Source: Bacteroides thetaiotaomicron VPI-5482 (GTDB lineage Bacteria > Bacteroidota > Bacteroidia > Bacteroidales > Bacteroidaceae). Taken from it: 64,000 bases of DNA. The stretch spans positions 2,976,001 to 3,040,000 of the forward strand of contig NC_004663.1 in the NCBI RefSeq assembly GCF_000011065.1. The letters are read 5' to 3'. Of this stretch, positions 27,023-35,354 are shown piece by piece (position 1 is the stretch's first letter; each line of letters opens with the position of its first letter). The notes below the pieces were generated by a model. That model saw only the letters and a program-made list of their open reading frames with translations, had not been told where the DNA came from and ran no database searches. A program made the translations under genes and the position numbers.

Positions 27023-28222
27023 ATGGATACACTAATCAGAAGATATAAAAGGTTACTAACAGCCACTTCCACTACTTATATCAGGAGCTTAATGGATACA
27101 ATCAATTGGGATAACCGACTGATTGCCATCCGCGGAGCACGTGGAGTCGGAAAAACGACTTTAATGCTTCAGTACCTGAAACTTCATTATGCAAACGATA
27201 GTCAGAGCGCTTTATACACAAGCCTGGATAGTCTGTATTTCACTCAACATACGCTTAGCGAATTGGCTGAACAGTTTTATCTGAAAGGAGGAAAATGTCT
27301 CTTTCTGGATGAAGTACATAAATATCCATCCTGGAGCAAGGAGATTAAAAATATATATGACGAGTTTCCCGAACTGAAAATAGTATTCACAGGCTCCTCC
27401 TTACTTCAACTTCTGAATGCAGAAGCAGATTTGTCACGCCGATGCATATCATACAATATGCAAGGACTCTCTTACCGTGAATATCTAAAGCTATTTCATC
27501 AGATTCATATCCGTCCCTATACATTGGAAGAGATCTTGGAGAGCAGTGACGGAATTTGCAATGAGGTCAACTCTCAGTGCAGACCACTGGCTCATTTTGA
27601 GGATTATCTGAAACATGGGTATTATCCTTTTTATCTGGAAGGAAATGCAGAGTATTATACACGAATCGAGAATATAACGAATTTGATACTTGAGATTGAA
27701 CTTCCCCAACAATGCGGAGTAGATATCAGTAATGTACGGAAATTGAAAAGCCTGTTAGGCATCCTTTCCTCCGAAGTTCCGTTTATGGTGGATATCACTA
27801 AGCTCTCTGCCCTGGCAGAACTCTCGCGTACCACCATTCTGGCCTATCTGCAATATTTGGACAGAGCCAAGTTAATTCATCTTCTTTATTCGGACAATGA
27901 CTCTATCAAAAAGCTACAAAAACCGGATAAGATATACATGGAAAATACCAATTTACTTTATGCGCTGACTTTCAAGGATGTGAACAAAGGCACATTGAGA
28001 GAAGTATTTATGGTGAACCAACTTTCTTATCTGCATAGAGTAGAATACTGTACACGTAGTGCAGACTACACGATAGACAGCAAATACACGATAGAAGTTG
28101 GCGGAAAAAGTAAGGACGGAAAACAGATAGCTGGCAGCAAAAAGGCATTTATAGCCGCAGATGATATAGAATATTCAGCAGGAAACAAAATTCCGTTATG
28201 GGCATTCGGGTTCTTATATTAA
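27023..28222 (+). CDS. AAA-family ATPase (AAA_14/DUF4143 type)
   Basis: A 399-residue protein. Walker A is GARGVGKTTLMLQYL (near 38-45) and Walker B is GKCLFLDEVHKYPSW, followed by a sensor-1-like IVFTGSSLLQLL. The middle has a winged-helix-like region (DISNVRKLKSLLGILSSEVP) and a C-terminal nuclease-like DUF4143 region (NTNLLYALTFKD, then REVFMVNQL). This family is widespread, mobile and without a firmly established cellular role; no substrate can be named. It has its own promoter with dyad operators, and its stop is 12 bp before radA, so radA may be co-transcribed. Confidence 0.88.
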   Translation: MDTLIRRYKRLLTATSTTYIRSLMDTINWDNRLIAIRGARGVGKTTLMLQYLKLHYANDSQSALYTSLDSLYFTQHTLSELAEQFYLKGGKCLFLDEVHKYPSWSKEIKNIYDEFPELKIVFTGSSLLQLLNAEADLSRRCISYNMQGLSYREYLKLFHQIHIRPYTLEEILESSDGICNEVNSQCRPLAHFEDYLKHGYYPFYLEGNAEYYTRIENITNLILEIELPQQCGVDISNVRKLKSLLGILSSEVPFMVDITKLSALAELSRTTILAYLQYLDRAKLIHLLYSDNDSIKKLQKPDKIYMENTNLLYALTFKDVNKGTLREVFMVNQLSYLHRVEYCTRSADYTIDSKYTIEVGGKSKDGKQIAGSKKAFIAADDIEYSAGNKIPLWAFGFLY

Positions 28223-28234
28223 AGGAAAAAGAAA

Positions 28235-29602
28235 ATGGCAAAAGAAAAAACCGTATATGTATGCAGTAACTGCGGACAGGAATCACCCAAATGGGTGGGT
28301 AAGTGTCCGTCGTGCGGAGAATGGAATACGTATGTAGAAGAAATCGTACGGAAAGAAACGACCAACCGCCGTCCGGTATCGGGCATCGAGACGCAGAAAG
28401 CGAAACCTGTTATCCTCAGCGAAATAGAAGCCGATGATGAGCCGCGCATCAATATGCACGACGACGAACTGAATCGTGTATTGGGCGGAGGACTTGTGCC
28501 CGGCTCTCTGGTTTTGATCGGCGGCGAACCGGGAATCGGAAAATCGACACTCGTCATGCAGACTGTCTTGCGTATGCCGGACAAGAAGATTCTCTATGTA
28601 TCCGGTGAAGAGAGCGCACGACAGCTGAAACTACGCGCCGACCGCCTTTCGGAAGTCTCCAGCGACTGTCTGATCGTTTGTGAGACTTCACTTGAACAGA
28701 TTTACGTGCATATCAAGAACACCAGTCCCGACCTGGTCATTATCGACTCCATACAGACTATTTCCACAGAAAATATAGAATCATCTCCCGGAAGCATTGC
28801 CCAGGTAAGGGAATGTTCGGCATCGATTCTCCGTTTTGCCAAGGAAACGCATACGCCGGTCCTGCTAATCGGACATATAAATAAAGAAGGCAGTATTGCA
28901 GGCCCAAAGGTACTGGAGCATATTGTAGATACAGTTCTCCAGTTTGAAGGAGACCAGCATTATATGTACCGTATTCTGCGAAGCATCAAGAACCGATTCG
29001 GAAGTACTGCCGAACTAGGTATTTACGAAATGCGTCAGGACGGATTACGTCAGGTCAGCAATCCTTCGGAGTTGCTGTTAAGTCAGGATCATGAAGGGAT
29101 GAGCGGAGTAGCGATTGCTTCTGCTATCGAGGGAGTACGCCCGTTCCTGATTGAGACACAGGCTTTGGTAAGTTCTGCCGTCTATGGAAATCCTCAACGG
29201 TCGGCAACCGGCTTTGATATACGGAGAATGAATATGCTTCTGGCTGTCCTCGAAAAGCGCGTAGGCTTCAAGCTTGCGCAGAAAGATGTGTTTCTGAATA
29301 TTGCCGGAGGATTGAAGGTGAATGATCCGGCTATTGACCTGGCAGTGATCAGTGCCATCCTTTCTTCCAATATGGATGCGGCTGTCGAACCGGAAGTCTG
29401 TATGGCAGGAGAAATCGGTCTGTCGGGAGAGATACGCCCCGTGAATCGAATAGAGCAGCGAATCGGAGAAGCGGAAAAGTTAGGATTCAAACGGTTCCTG
29501 CTTCCTAAGTATAATCTGCAAGGGATTGACACCCAAAAACTAAAAATAGAATTAGTACCTGTAAGAAAGGTAGAAGAGGCATTCAGAGCACTCTTCGGAT
29601 AA
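28235..29602 (+). CDS. radA: DNA repair protein RadA
   Basis: A 455-residue RecA-related branch migration factor in homologous recombination repair. The N-terminal C4 zinc finger is CSNCGQESPKWVGKCPSCGE. The ATPase core has Walker A GGEPGIGKSTLV, VSGEESARQLKLRADR, and the RadA-specific KNRFG motif (SIKNRFGSTAELG). The C-terminal Lon-protease-like domain (GGLKVNDPAIDLAVISAILS, then SGEIRPVNRIEQRIGEAEKL) lacks a need for protease activity. The length is typical. It lies 12 bp downstream of the AAA ATPase gene and 20 bp upstream of the FAD-protein gene. Confidence 0.97.
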   Translation: MAKEKTVYVCSNCGQESPKWVGKCPSCGEWNTYVEEIVRKETTNRRPVSGIETQKAKPVILSEIEADDEPRINMHDDELNRVLGGGLVPGSLVLIGGEPGIGKSTLVMQTVLRMPDKKILYVSGEESARQLKLRADRLSEVSSDCLIVCETSLEQIYVHIKNTSPDLVIIDSIQTISTENIESSPGSIAQVRECSASILRFAKETHTPVLLIGHINKEGSIAGPKVLEHIVDTVLQFEGDQHYMYRILRSIKNRFGSTAELGIYEMRQDGLRQVSNPSELLLSQDHEGMSGVAIASAIEGVRPFLIETQALVSSAVYGNPQRSATGFDIRRMNMLLAVLEKRVGFKLAQKDVFLNIAGGLKVNDPAIDLAVISAILSSNMDAAVEPEVCMAGEIGLSGEIRPVNRIEQRIGEAEKLGFKRFLLPKYNLQGIDTQKLKIELVPVRKVEEAFRALFG

Positions 29603-29622
29603 GTTTAAATTAATATAAATCC

Positions 29623-31272
29623 ATGACACAAGAATACCAACTCCGCATCCTTCCCGAAATCGCAGCAAACGAACAGCGACTGAAAGAATATATATCTAAA
29701 GAAAAAGGCATTAACCTGCGTAATATCACTGCTACCCGAATACTGAAACGGAGCATCGATGCACGTCAACGGACTATCTTTGTCAACCTGAAAGTACGGG
29801 CATACATTAATGAGATGCCCAAGGAGGATGAATTCGAACGCACTATATATAATAATGTGGAAGGCAAGCCACAGGTTATCGTAGTCGGTGCCGGTCCCGG
29901 CGGACTGTTTGCCGCCTTACGCCTCATCGAACTCGGACTACGTCCGATTATCGTAGAAAGAGGAAAAGATGTGCGCGAACGGAAAAAAGATCTGGCACAA
30001 ATCAGCAGAGAACATACCGTAGATCCGGAATCGAACTATAGTTTTGGCGAAGGAGGCGCAGGAGCCTATTCGGATGGAAAACTTTACACCCGTAGCAAGA
30101 AAAGAGGAAATATAGACAAGATACTGAATGTATTCTGTCAGCACGGAGCTTCTGCGGCTATACTGGCCGATGCCCATCCTCACATTGGGACAGACAAACT
30201 CCCGCGTGTCATTGAGAATATGCGGAATACGATTATCGAGTGTGGTGGAGAGGTGCATTTTCAGACCAGAATGGATGCACTGATTATTGAGAACAACGAA
30301 ATCAAAGGTATTGAAACCAACACAGGAAAGACTTTTCTCGGTCCTGTGATACTGGCAACCGGACATTCCGCAAGGGATGTATATCGCTGGCTGGCTGCAA
30401 ACGGTGTTACGATAGAAGCCAAAGGAATCGCTGTCGGTGTCCGGCTGGAACATCCGGCTATGCTGATCGACCAGATACAATACCACAATAAGAACGGGCG
30501 GGGGAAATACCTTCCTGCTGCCGAATACAGCTTCGTGACACAAGCTGAAGGCAGAGGAGTTTATAGCTTCTGTATGTGTCCCGGCGGTTTCATTGTTCCT
30601 GCCGCCAGCGGACCGGAACAAGTTGTAGTAAACGGAATGTCTCCTTCTAACCGCGGATCGCGTTGGAGTAACTCAGGAATGGTGGTAGAGATTCAACCGG
30701 AAGATTTTATAAGTGGAGAGTTGAAAATGGAGAGTGGAGAGTTGGCTGCGCAACAAAATGCGCAGTTATTAGCCATTAATCCATTGCTGAGCAATTCTCA
30801 GCTCTCAACTCTCAAGACTCAACTTACTCCCCTTCACTTTCAGGAGGAGTTGGAACGTCAATGCTGGTTGCAGGGTGGCAGGCGCCAAACGGCACCGGCG
30901 CAACGTATGCTGGACTTTACTCGCAAGAAATTAAGTTTTGATTTACCGGAATCTTCCTACAGTCCGGGGCTGATTTCTTCTCCGCTTCATTTTTGGATGC
31001 CGGATTTTATCAGCAAAAGATTATCTCTCGGTTTTCAGCAGTTTGGGCGTACCAGTCACGGTTTCCTTACGAATGAAGCGGTGATGATTGGTGTGGAAAC
31101 CCGCACTTCTTCGCCAGTCCGCATCGTACGGGATAAGGAGACGTTACAGCACGTCACTGTTCGCGGACTGTTTCCCTGCGGAGAAGGTGCAGGGTATGCA
31201 GGTGGAATTGTTTCGGCAGGAGTCGATGGAGAACGGTGTGCGGAAGCGGTAGCTAATTATATCAATCATTAA
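29623..31272 (+). CDS. FAD-dependent oxidoreductase-like protein (COG2509 type)
   Basis: A 549-residue flavoprotein of uncharacterised function. An N-terminal ~85-residue RNA-binding-like domain precedes the dinucleotide-binding motif VVGAGPGGLFAALRLIELG. Family motifs follow: NYSFGEGGAGAYSDGKLYTR, ATGHSARDVYRWL, IQYHNKNGRGKYLPAAEYSF, and a C-terminal FPCGEGAGYAGGIVSAGVDG that closes the FAD site. Around residues 364-405 there is a roughly 40-residue low-complexity stretch (ISGELKMESGELAAQ onward) absent from the normal pattern, where PED should lead almost directly into FQEELERQCW. It is encoded by an inverted heptamer repeat (30711-30825) inserted without breaking the frame. Confidence 0.88.
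   Translation: MTQEYQLRILPEIAANEQRLKEYISKEKGINLRNITATRILKRSIDARQRTIFVNLKVRAYINEMPKEDEFERTIYNNVEGKPQVIVVGAGPGGLFAALRLIELGLRPIIVERGKDVRERKKDLAQISREHTVDPESNYSFGEGGAGAYSDGKLYTRSKKRGNIDKILNVFCQHGASAAILADAHPHIGTDKLPRVIENMRNTIIECGGEVHFQTRMDALIIENNEIKGIETNTGKTFLGPVILATGHSARDVYRWLAANGVTIEAKGIAVGVRLEHPAMLIDQIQYHNKNGRGKYLPAAEYSFVTQAEGRGVYSFCMCPGGFIVPAASGPEQVVVNGMSPSNRGSRWSNSGMVVEIQPEDFISGELKMESGELAAQQNAQLLAINPLLSNSQLSTLKTQLTPLHFQEELERQCWLQGGRRQTAPAQRMLDFTRKKLSFDLPESSYSPGLISSPLHFWMPDFISKRLSLGFQQFGRTSHGFLTNEAVMIGVETRTSSPVRIVRDKETLQHVTVRGLFPCGEGAGYAGGIVSAGVDGERCAEAVANYINH
30711..30825. repeat. Inverted heptamer-repeat element inside a coding sequence
   Basis: The left arm (30711-30745) consists of 7-bp repeats of the GGAGAGT type. 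The right arm (30789-30825) consists of inverse heptamers (CAACTCT type). Between them CTGCGCA and TGCGCAG form another 7-bp stem. The element keeps the host gene in frame. Its architecture matches the element at 55085-55219, although the heptamer differs. Confidence 0.78.
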
Positions 31273-31290
31273 TAAATATTCTACGGTCAA

Positions 31291-31893
31291 ATGAACTACA
31301 AACCTGAAATAGCCATTATCGAGTCCAATACCCTCACTTGTCTCGGACTGAAAAGTATATTGGAAGAAATTATTCCAATGGCAACTATCCGTACTTTCCA
31401 TAGTTTCAGTGAACTAATGGATGATACCCCGGACATGTATGCCCATTACTTCATCTCGGCGCAAATCTATGTTGAACACAATGCCTTCTTCCTCCCCCGA
31501 AAGCGGAAAACAATTGTGCTGGCCAGTGACAGCCCGCAATTCCAACTGTCGGGTGTGCCTGTACTCAATATCTACGAACCCGAAGAGAAACTGGTGAAAA
31601 GTCTTTTGAAGCTTCATCAACATGCACACCACAACGGCTATCCTGTAAAAGATATGCCCCCGATTGCCATGCCGGAGGTACATCAGGAAATCTTATCTGC
31701 CCGTGAGATAGAAGTACTGGTTCTGATTACCAAAGGATTAATCAACAAAGAAATTGCCGACAAACTGAATATCAGTCTGACTACCGTCATCACCCACAGG
31801 AAAAACATCACGGAAAAACTTGGAATCAAGTCTGTATCAGGATTAACCATCTATGCCGTAATGAACGGATACATAGAGGCGGACCGAATCTGA
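31291..31893 (+). CDS. LuxR-type DNA-binding regulator with degenerate receiver domain
   Basis: A 200-residue regulator. The C-terminal LuxR/FixJ helix-turn-helix is clear (LSAREIEVLVLITKGLINKE, then IADKLNISLTTVITHRKNIT). The N-terminal half has the length of a receiver domain (AIIESNTLTCLGLKSILEE), but the acidic pair is ES and no aspartate sits at the expected phosphorylation position (YAHYFISAQIYVEH), so phosphorelay control is doubtful. It lies 90 bp upstream of a TonB-dependent receptor gene with its own promoter, which is the likely target. The inducing signal is unknown. Confidence 0.85.
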   Translation: MNYKPEIAIIESNTLTCLGLKSILEEIIPMATIRTFHSFSELMDDTPDMYAHYFISAQIYVEHNAFFLPRKRKTIVLASDSPQFQLSGVPVLNIYEPEEKLVKSLLKLHQHAHHNGYPVKDMPPIAMPEVHQEILSAREIEVLVLITKGLINKEIADKLNISLTTVITHRKNITEKLGIKSVSGLTIYAVMNGYIEADRI

Positions 31894-31943
31894 TTTCTTA
31901 AAATATGAGGCATAATCCTAATAAATGAGGATTGCCTACCTTA

Positions 31944-31951
31944 TATATTTG
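31944..31951 (+). promoter_or_regulatory. -7 element upstream of the TonB receptor
   Basis: TATATTTG, 33 bp before the ATG at 31984. A second TTTGCACC lies at 31959. The regulator encoded at 31291 probably acts here. Confidence 0.5.
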
Positions 31952-31983
31952 CCGTTACTTTGCACCAGACAAATTAACTGCGA

Positions 31984-34401
31984 ATGAAAACAAAGAATAT
32001 TATGATTGCCCTCACACTCCTGACGACAGGAACAACATGGGCTGAAGATTTCCCTAAAGATTCTCTTAAAGTAGTAGACATCGAAGAAGTGGTAGTGATC
32101 GCCACTCCGAAAGAAAACCGGAAACTACGTGAGCTGCCGGCAGCTACAACTGTATTGTCACAGAAAGACATGCAGGCTAACCAAGTGAACTCCGTGAAAA
32201 GATTATCCGGACTCATTCCGAATATTTTCATTCCGGAGTATGGATCAAAGCTGACTACTTCTATCTATATTCGGGGGATTGGTTCACGTATCAACACACC
32301 GGCTATCGGACTCTATGTAGACAACATACCCTATATTGATAAATCAGCTTTCGATTTCAACTACTCCGACATAGAACGTATTGATGTACTCCGCGGTCCG
32401 CAAGGAACTTTGTATGGACGTAATACAATGGGCGGGCTGATCAAGGTACACACCAAGTCACCTTTCACATATCAAGGTACAGATATCCGTATGGGAGCAG
32501 CAACTTATAATGACTACAATGTATCGTTAACACATTACCACCGTATATCCGACCAATTCGCCTTTTCTACCGGAGGATTCTACGAACATACCGGAGGATT
32601 CTATCAAAACTCTGCACGCAATAATGAACGGGTAGACAAAGGCAATGCAGGAGGTGGACGGTTCAGAGGTATTTATCTGCCGAAAGATAACCTTAAACTA
32701 GACTTGAATGTCAGCTACGAATATAGTGACCAAGGAGGATATCCTTACTTTTACACAGGCATCACCCAGGAAGGCGTCAACAAGGGAAAGACTGAAGAAC
32801 GGGAAGAAATGATCGGAAAGATTGCATATAATGATAGAAGCAACTACTACCGTAACCTGCTGAATGCAGGATTTAATGTCGAATATCAAGCCAAGAATTT
32901 CATCCTAAGCGCTGTTACCGGTTATCAGCATCTGAAAGACCGAATGTTTCTCGACCAGGACTTTACTGAAAAGAACATATTCAATCTTACCCAGAAGCAG
33001 AAACTAAATACTATTTCAGAAGAAATTGTGCTTAAATCGAAGCCCAACCGTAAGTGGGAATGGACAACAGGTATCTTTGGATTCTATCAGACATTGAATA
33101 CAGACGGTCCGGTTACCTTCAAAGAAGACGGGGTAAAAGAAACTATTGAAGGAAATACCAACAGCATCTTTGAAAATTTAGGGAATAAAGCACCTAAGAT
33201 GAGCATGAGTGTTCTTAACCCTACGTTAAAAGTCAGTGGCAACTTTGATACTCCAATATGGAACGGAGCCATTTTTCATCAATCAACCTTCAATAACCTT
33301 TTTACCAAAGGACTATCCTTCACTGTAGGTCTTCGTCTGGACTACGAAAAGATGAGTATGAAGTACAATTCGGCAAGCGACCCACTCAACTTCGACTTCA
33401 ACTTTGCCATGGGCCCTATGGTTATTACCGCCAAAGACCTGATAGCAGATGCTGCCTACAATGGTAAACTATCTGAAGATTATGTCCAATTATTACCCAA
33501 GTTTGCCTTACAATACGAATGGAGAAAAGGCAATAACGTTTACGCTACAGTATCCAAGGGTTACCGTTCGGGAGGCTATAATGTCCAAATGTTCTCTGAT
33601 ATAATCACTGGGCAACAGGCGCACTCGATGGTAGAAGCCATTAAAAAAAGTGCGGAGTTCGAAAAATACAGCACATTGATTGAAGGAATGATAGGAGACA
33701 AAATGCCTGCTATACCCGAAGTAAAAGATGCAACCACCTATAAACCGGAATATTCATGGAATTATGAGGTGGGTACTCATCTCACTTTGTGGGAAGGAAA
33801 ACTCTGGGCCGACCTTGCAGCTTTCTATATGGATACCCGTGACCAGCAACTCTCTCAATTTATCGGCAGCGGTCTTGGACGTACCACAATCAATGCAGGC
33901 AAAAGCAACAGCTACGGTGCAGAAGCATCCCTCCGCGCCAGCCTGACCAACGAACTAAGTCTGAACGCAAGTTACGGATATACGTACGCCACCTTTACCG
34001 ACTATATTATAAATGAAGCAGACAAAGATGGCAACCTAACAGTAAAAGCTGACTACAACGGCAAATATGTTCCCTTCGTCCCCAAGCATACGCTTAATAT
34101 CGGAGGAGAATACGCCATCACCTGTAGCTCCCGTTCCATCTTCGACCGTGTTGTATTCCAAGCAAACTACAATGCTGCCGGACGCATCTACTGGACGGAA
34201 CTGAATGATGTTAGCCAATCTTTTTACGGCACACTGAACTGGCGTGCAAATCTTGAAAAAGGGAATGCAATGATCAGCTTCTGGGCACGTAACTTCCTGG
34301 ACAAAGACTATGCAGCCTTCTACTTTGAAACGATGAACAAAGGATTTATGCAGAAAGGACGTCCCGTACAATTCGGAATAGACCTCCGCTGCCGATTCTA
34401 A
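31984..34401 (+). CDS. TonB-dependent outer-membrane receptor, substrate unknown
   Basis: An 805-residue receptor with a signal peptide (MKTKNIMIALTLLTTGTTWA). It has a TonB-box-like VVDIEEVVVIATP, a plug domain (roughly 45-165, ATTVLSQKDMQANQVNSVKR, then IYIRGIGSR and VLRGPQGTLYGRNTMGGLI), and a barrel ending QFGIDLRCRF. The GPQGTLYGRNTMGG form of the plug is that of siderophore- or vitamin-type receptors, not SusC proteins, and there is no carboxypeptidase-like domain or SusD partner. The signature of heme or cobalamin receptors is not recognisable. Context: a LuxR-type regulator upstream. Transport of an iron chelate or cofactor is an inference only. Confidence 0.88.
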   Translation: MKTKNIMIALTLLTTGTTWAEDFPKDSLKVVDIEEVVVIATPKENRKLRELPAATTVLSQKDMQANQVNSVKRLSGLIPNIFIPEYGSKLTTSIYIRGIGSRINTPAIGLYVDNIPYIDKSAFDFNYSDIERIDVLRGPQGTLYGRNTMGGLIKVHTKSPFTYQGTDIRMGAATYNDYNVSLTHYHRISDQFAFSTGGFYEHTGGFYQNSARNNERVDKGNAGGGRFRGIYLPKDNLKLDLNVSYEYSDQGGYPYFYTGITQEGVNKGKTEEREEMIGKIAYNDRSNYYRNLLNAGFNVEYQAKNFILSAVTGYQHLKDRMFLDQDFTEKNIFNLTQKQKLNTISEEIVLKSKPNRKWEWTTGIFGFYQTLNTDGPVTFKEDGVKETIEGNTNSIFENLGNKAPKMSMSVLNPTLKVSGNFDTPIWNGAIFHQSTFNNLFTKGLSFTVGLRLDYEKMSMKYNSASDPLNFDFNFAMGPMVITAKDLIADAAYNGKLSEDYVQLLPKFALQYEWRKGNNVYATVSKGYRSGGYNVQMFSDIITGQQAHSMVEAIKKSAEFEKYSTLIEGMIGDKMPAIPEVKDATTYKPEYSWNYEVGTHLTLWEGKLWADLAAFYMDTRDQQLSQFIGSGLGRTTINAGKSNSYGAEASLRASLTNELSLNASYGYTYATFTDYIINEADKDGNLTVKADYNGKYVPFVPKHTLNIGGEYAITCSSRSIFDRVVFQANYNAAGRIYWTELNDVSQSFYGTLNWRANLEKGNAMISFWARNFLDKDYAAFYFETMNKGFMQKGRPVQFGIDLRCRF

Positions 34402-34412
34402 GAAATAACAGA

Positions 34413-34546
34413 TCAACTGTTCATATAGTCCTTTGGAGACATACCAGCACAGCGCTTAAAGAACTTCCCGAAGAATGATTGATTCGAGAAGTTCAGCTGT
34501 TCGCTGATCTGCTGAATGGTCAGCTGACTATCATTTAGCTCAAAAC
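34413..34546 (-). pseudogene. Remnant of an AraC-family regulator (C-terminal helix-turn-helix)
   Basis: The minus strand translates as SQLTIQQISEQLNFSNQSFF, then GKFFKRCAGMSPKDYMNS and a stop. This is the second helix-turn-helix and C-terminus of AraC-type regulators (compare the SP(K/S)xYR ending). Upstream the frame loses family similarity and runs into stop codons and repeat DNA; no sensor domain or start is present. It is therefore a truncated relic. It is convergent with the TonB receptor gene, whose stop is 12 bp away. Confidence 0.72.
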
Positions 34547-34641
34547 CGTACGGGCATGAACATGAACTCTATAACATTGCCAACAGAACTCTATATAACT
34601 AGATCTCAACAACTTATAGTTTCCTATCATTTCCTGCAATG

Positions 34642-34728
34642 GAAACTGTCGTTTCCCGGTGAGGGAACGGCCGTTCCTTTTAATGGAAACGACCGTTCCT
34701 TTTAAAGGGAACTGGCGTTTCCTCCGAG
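34642..34728. repeat. 22-bp-period palindrome array C
   Basis: Four units of a 14-bp imperfect palindrome plus 8-bp linker: palindromes at 34642 (GAAACTGTCGTTTC), 34664 (GGAACGGCCGTTCC), 34686 (GAAACGACCGTTCC) and 34708 (GGAACTGGCGTTTC). The period and outer bases match arrays A and B exactly, while the centres are GC-rich here. Confidence 0.85.
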
Positions 34729-34822
34729 GAAACCAACGCTTGCTCCATATAATACTGATGCTTGATCTATATGGACTAACAACTTATCTATGAACAGACT
34801 GCATGAGAAAGGTAGCGCACAA

Positions 34823-35314
34823 TTAAAGTATTCTTTGATAAGCAATGCGCTCTGTCCCGTTCTTGACATAGATGATGCCACAGCGCTGAAAGCCGTATTT
34901 CGCCAGAATATGCTGCATAACTTTGTTATCCCGATGTGTATCCACACGGATATTCTCAAAATGTTCAAAGCACCAGTTCAGACAGGCTTCCGATACGCCT
35001 TTCCTTTTACCGCTGGTAGCCATCCGGTGGATGACACCGTAAGGTTCGTCATTAAGCCATGCACCTTCATAAATATTCAGATAAGTAGGATCTTCGCCTA
35101 ATATAAAGCAGAAAGTTCCCAATATTTCCCCTTGTTCGTCCGTACAGACAAAGCTATGACCGTCTTCTATCTCCTGACGGATAAATGATTCGGACGGATA
35201 GCCGTCAATCCATTGGGTTGCATTCCCATTGGCACGCATAAAAGCACGGGCATAATCATAAATCTCCATCACCAAAGGGAGATCTTTCAATTCGGTAAGT
35301 CTGATTTCCATCAT
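34823..35314 (-). CDS. GNAT-family N-acetyltransferase
   Basis: A 163-residue acetyltransferase of the GCN5 superfamily. It starts EIRLTELKDLPLVMEIYDYA. The acetyl-CoA-binding region is the segment IHRMATSGKRKGVSEACLNW, which has an R/KxxGxx-like loop. The C-terminal NIRVDTHRDNKVMQHILAKY, then GFQRCGIIYV, is characteristic of the family. The substrate is not predictable. Either of two adjacent methionines (35314 or 35311) can start it. The gene stands alone, 40 bp from the zinc-ribbon protein gene on the same strand. Confidence 0.88.
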   Translation of the reverse strand: MMEIRLTELKDLPLVMEIYDYARAFMRANGNATQWIDGYPSESFIRQEIEDGHSFVCTDEQGEILGTFCFILGEDPTYLNIYEGAWLNDEPYGVIHRMATSGKRKGVSEACLNWCFEHFENIRVDTHRDNKVMQHILAKYGFQRCGIIYVKNGTERIAYQRIL

Positions 35315-35354
35315 TCAGAAGTATGATTTGAATATAAAAACAAGATATAAAAGA

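Larger units (their letters stand above)
34402..34822. other. Degenerate interval with AraC remnant and repeat array
   Basis: No intact gene is present. It contains the last ~40 codons of an AraC-family regulator (minus strand, 34413-34546) and a 22-bp-period palindrome array (34642-34728), then about 95 bp without recognisable features before the acetyltransferase stop. Confidence 0.7.
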
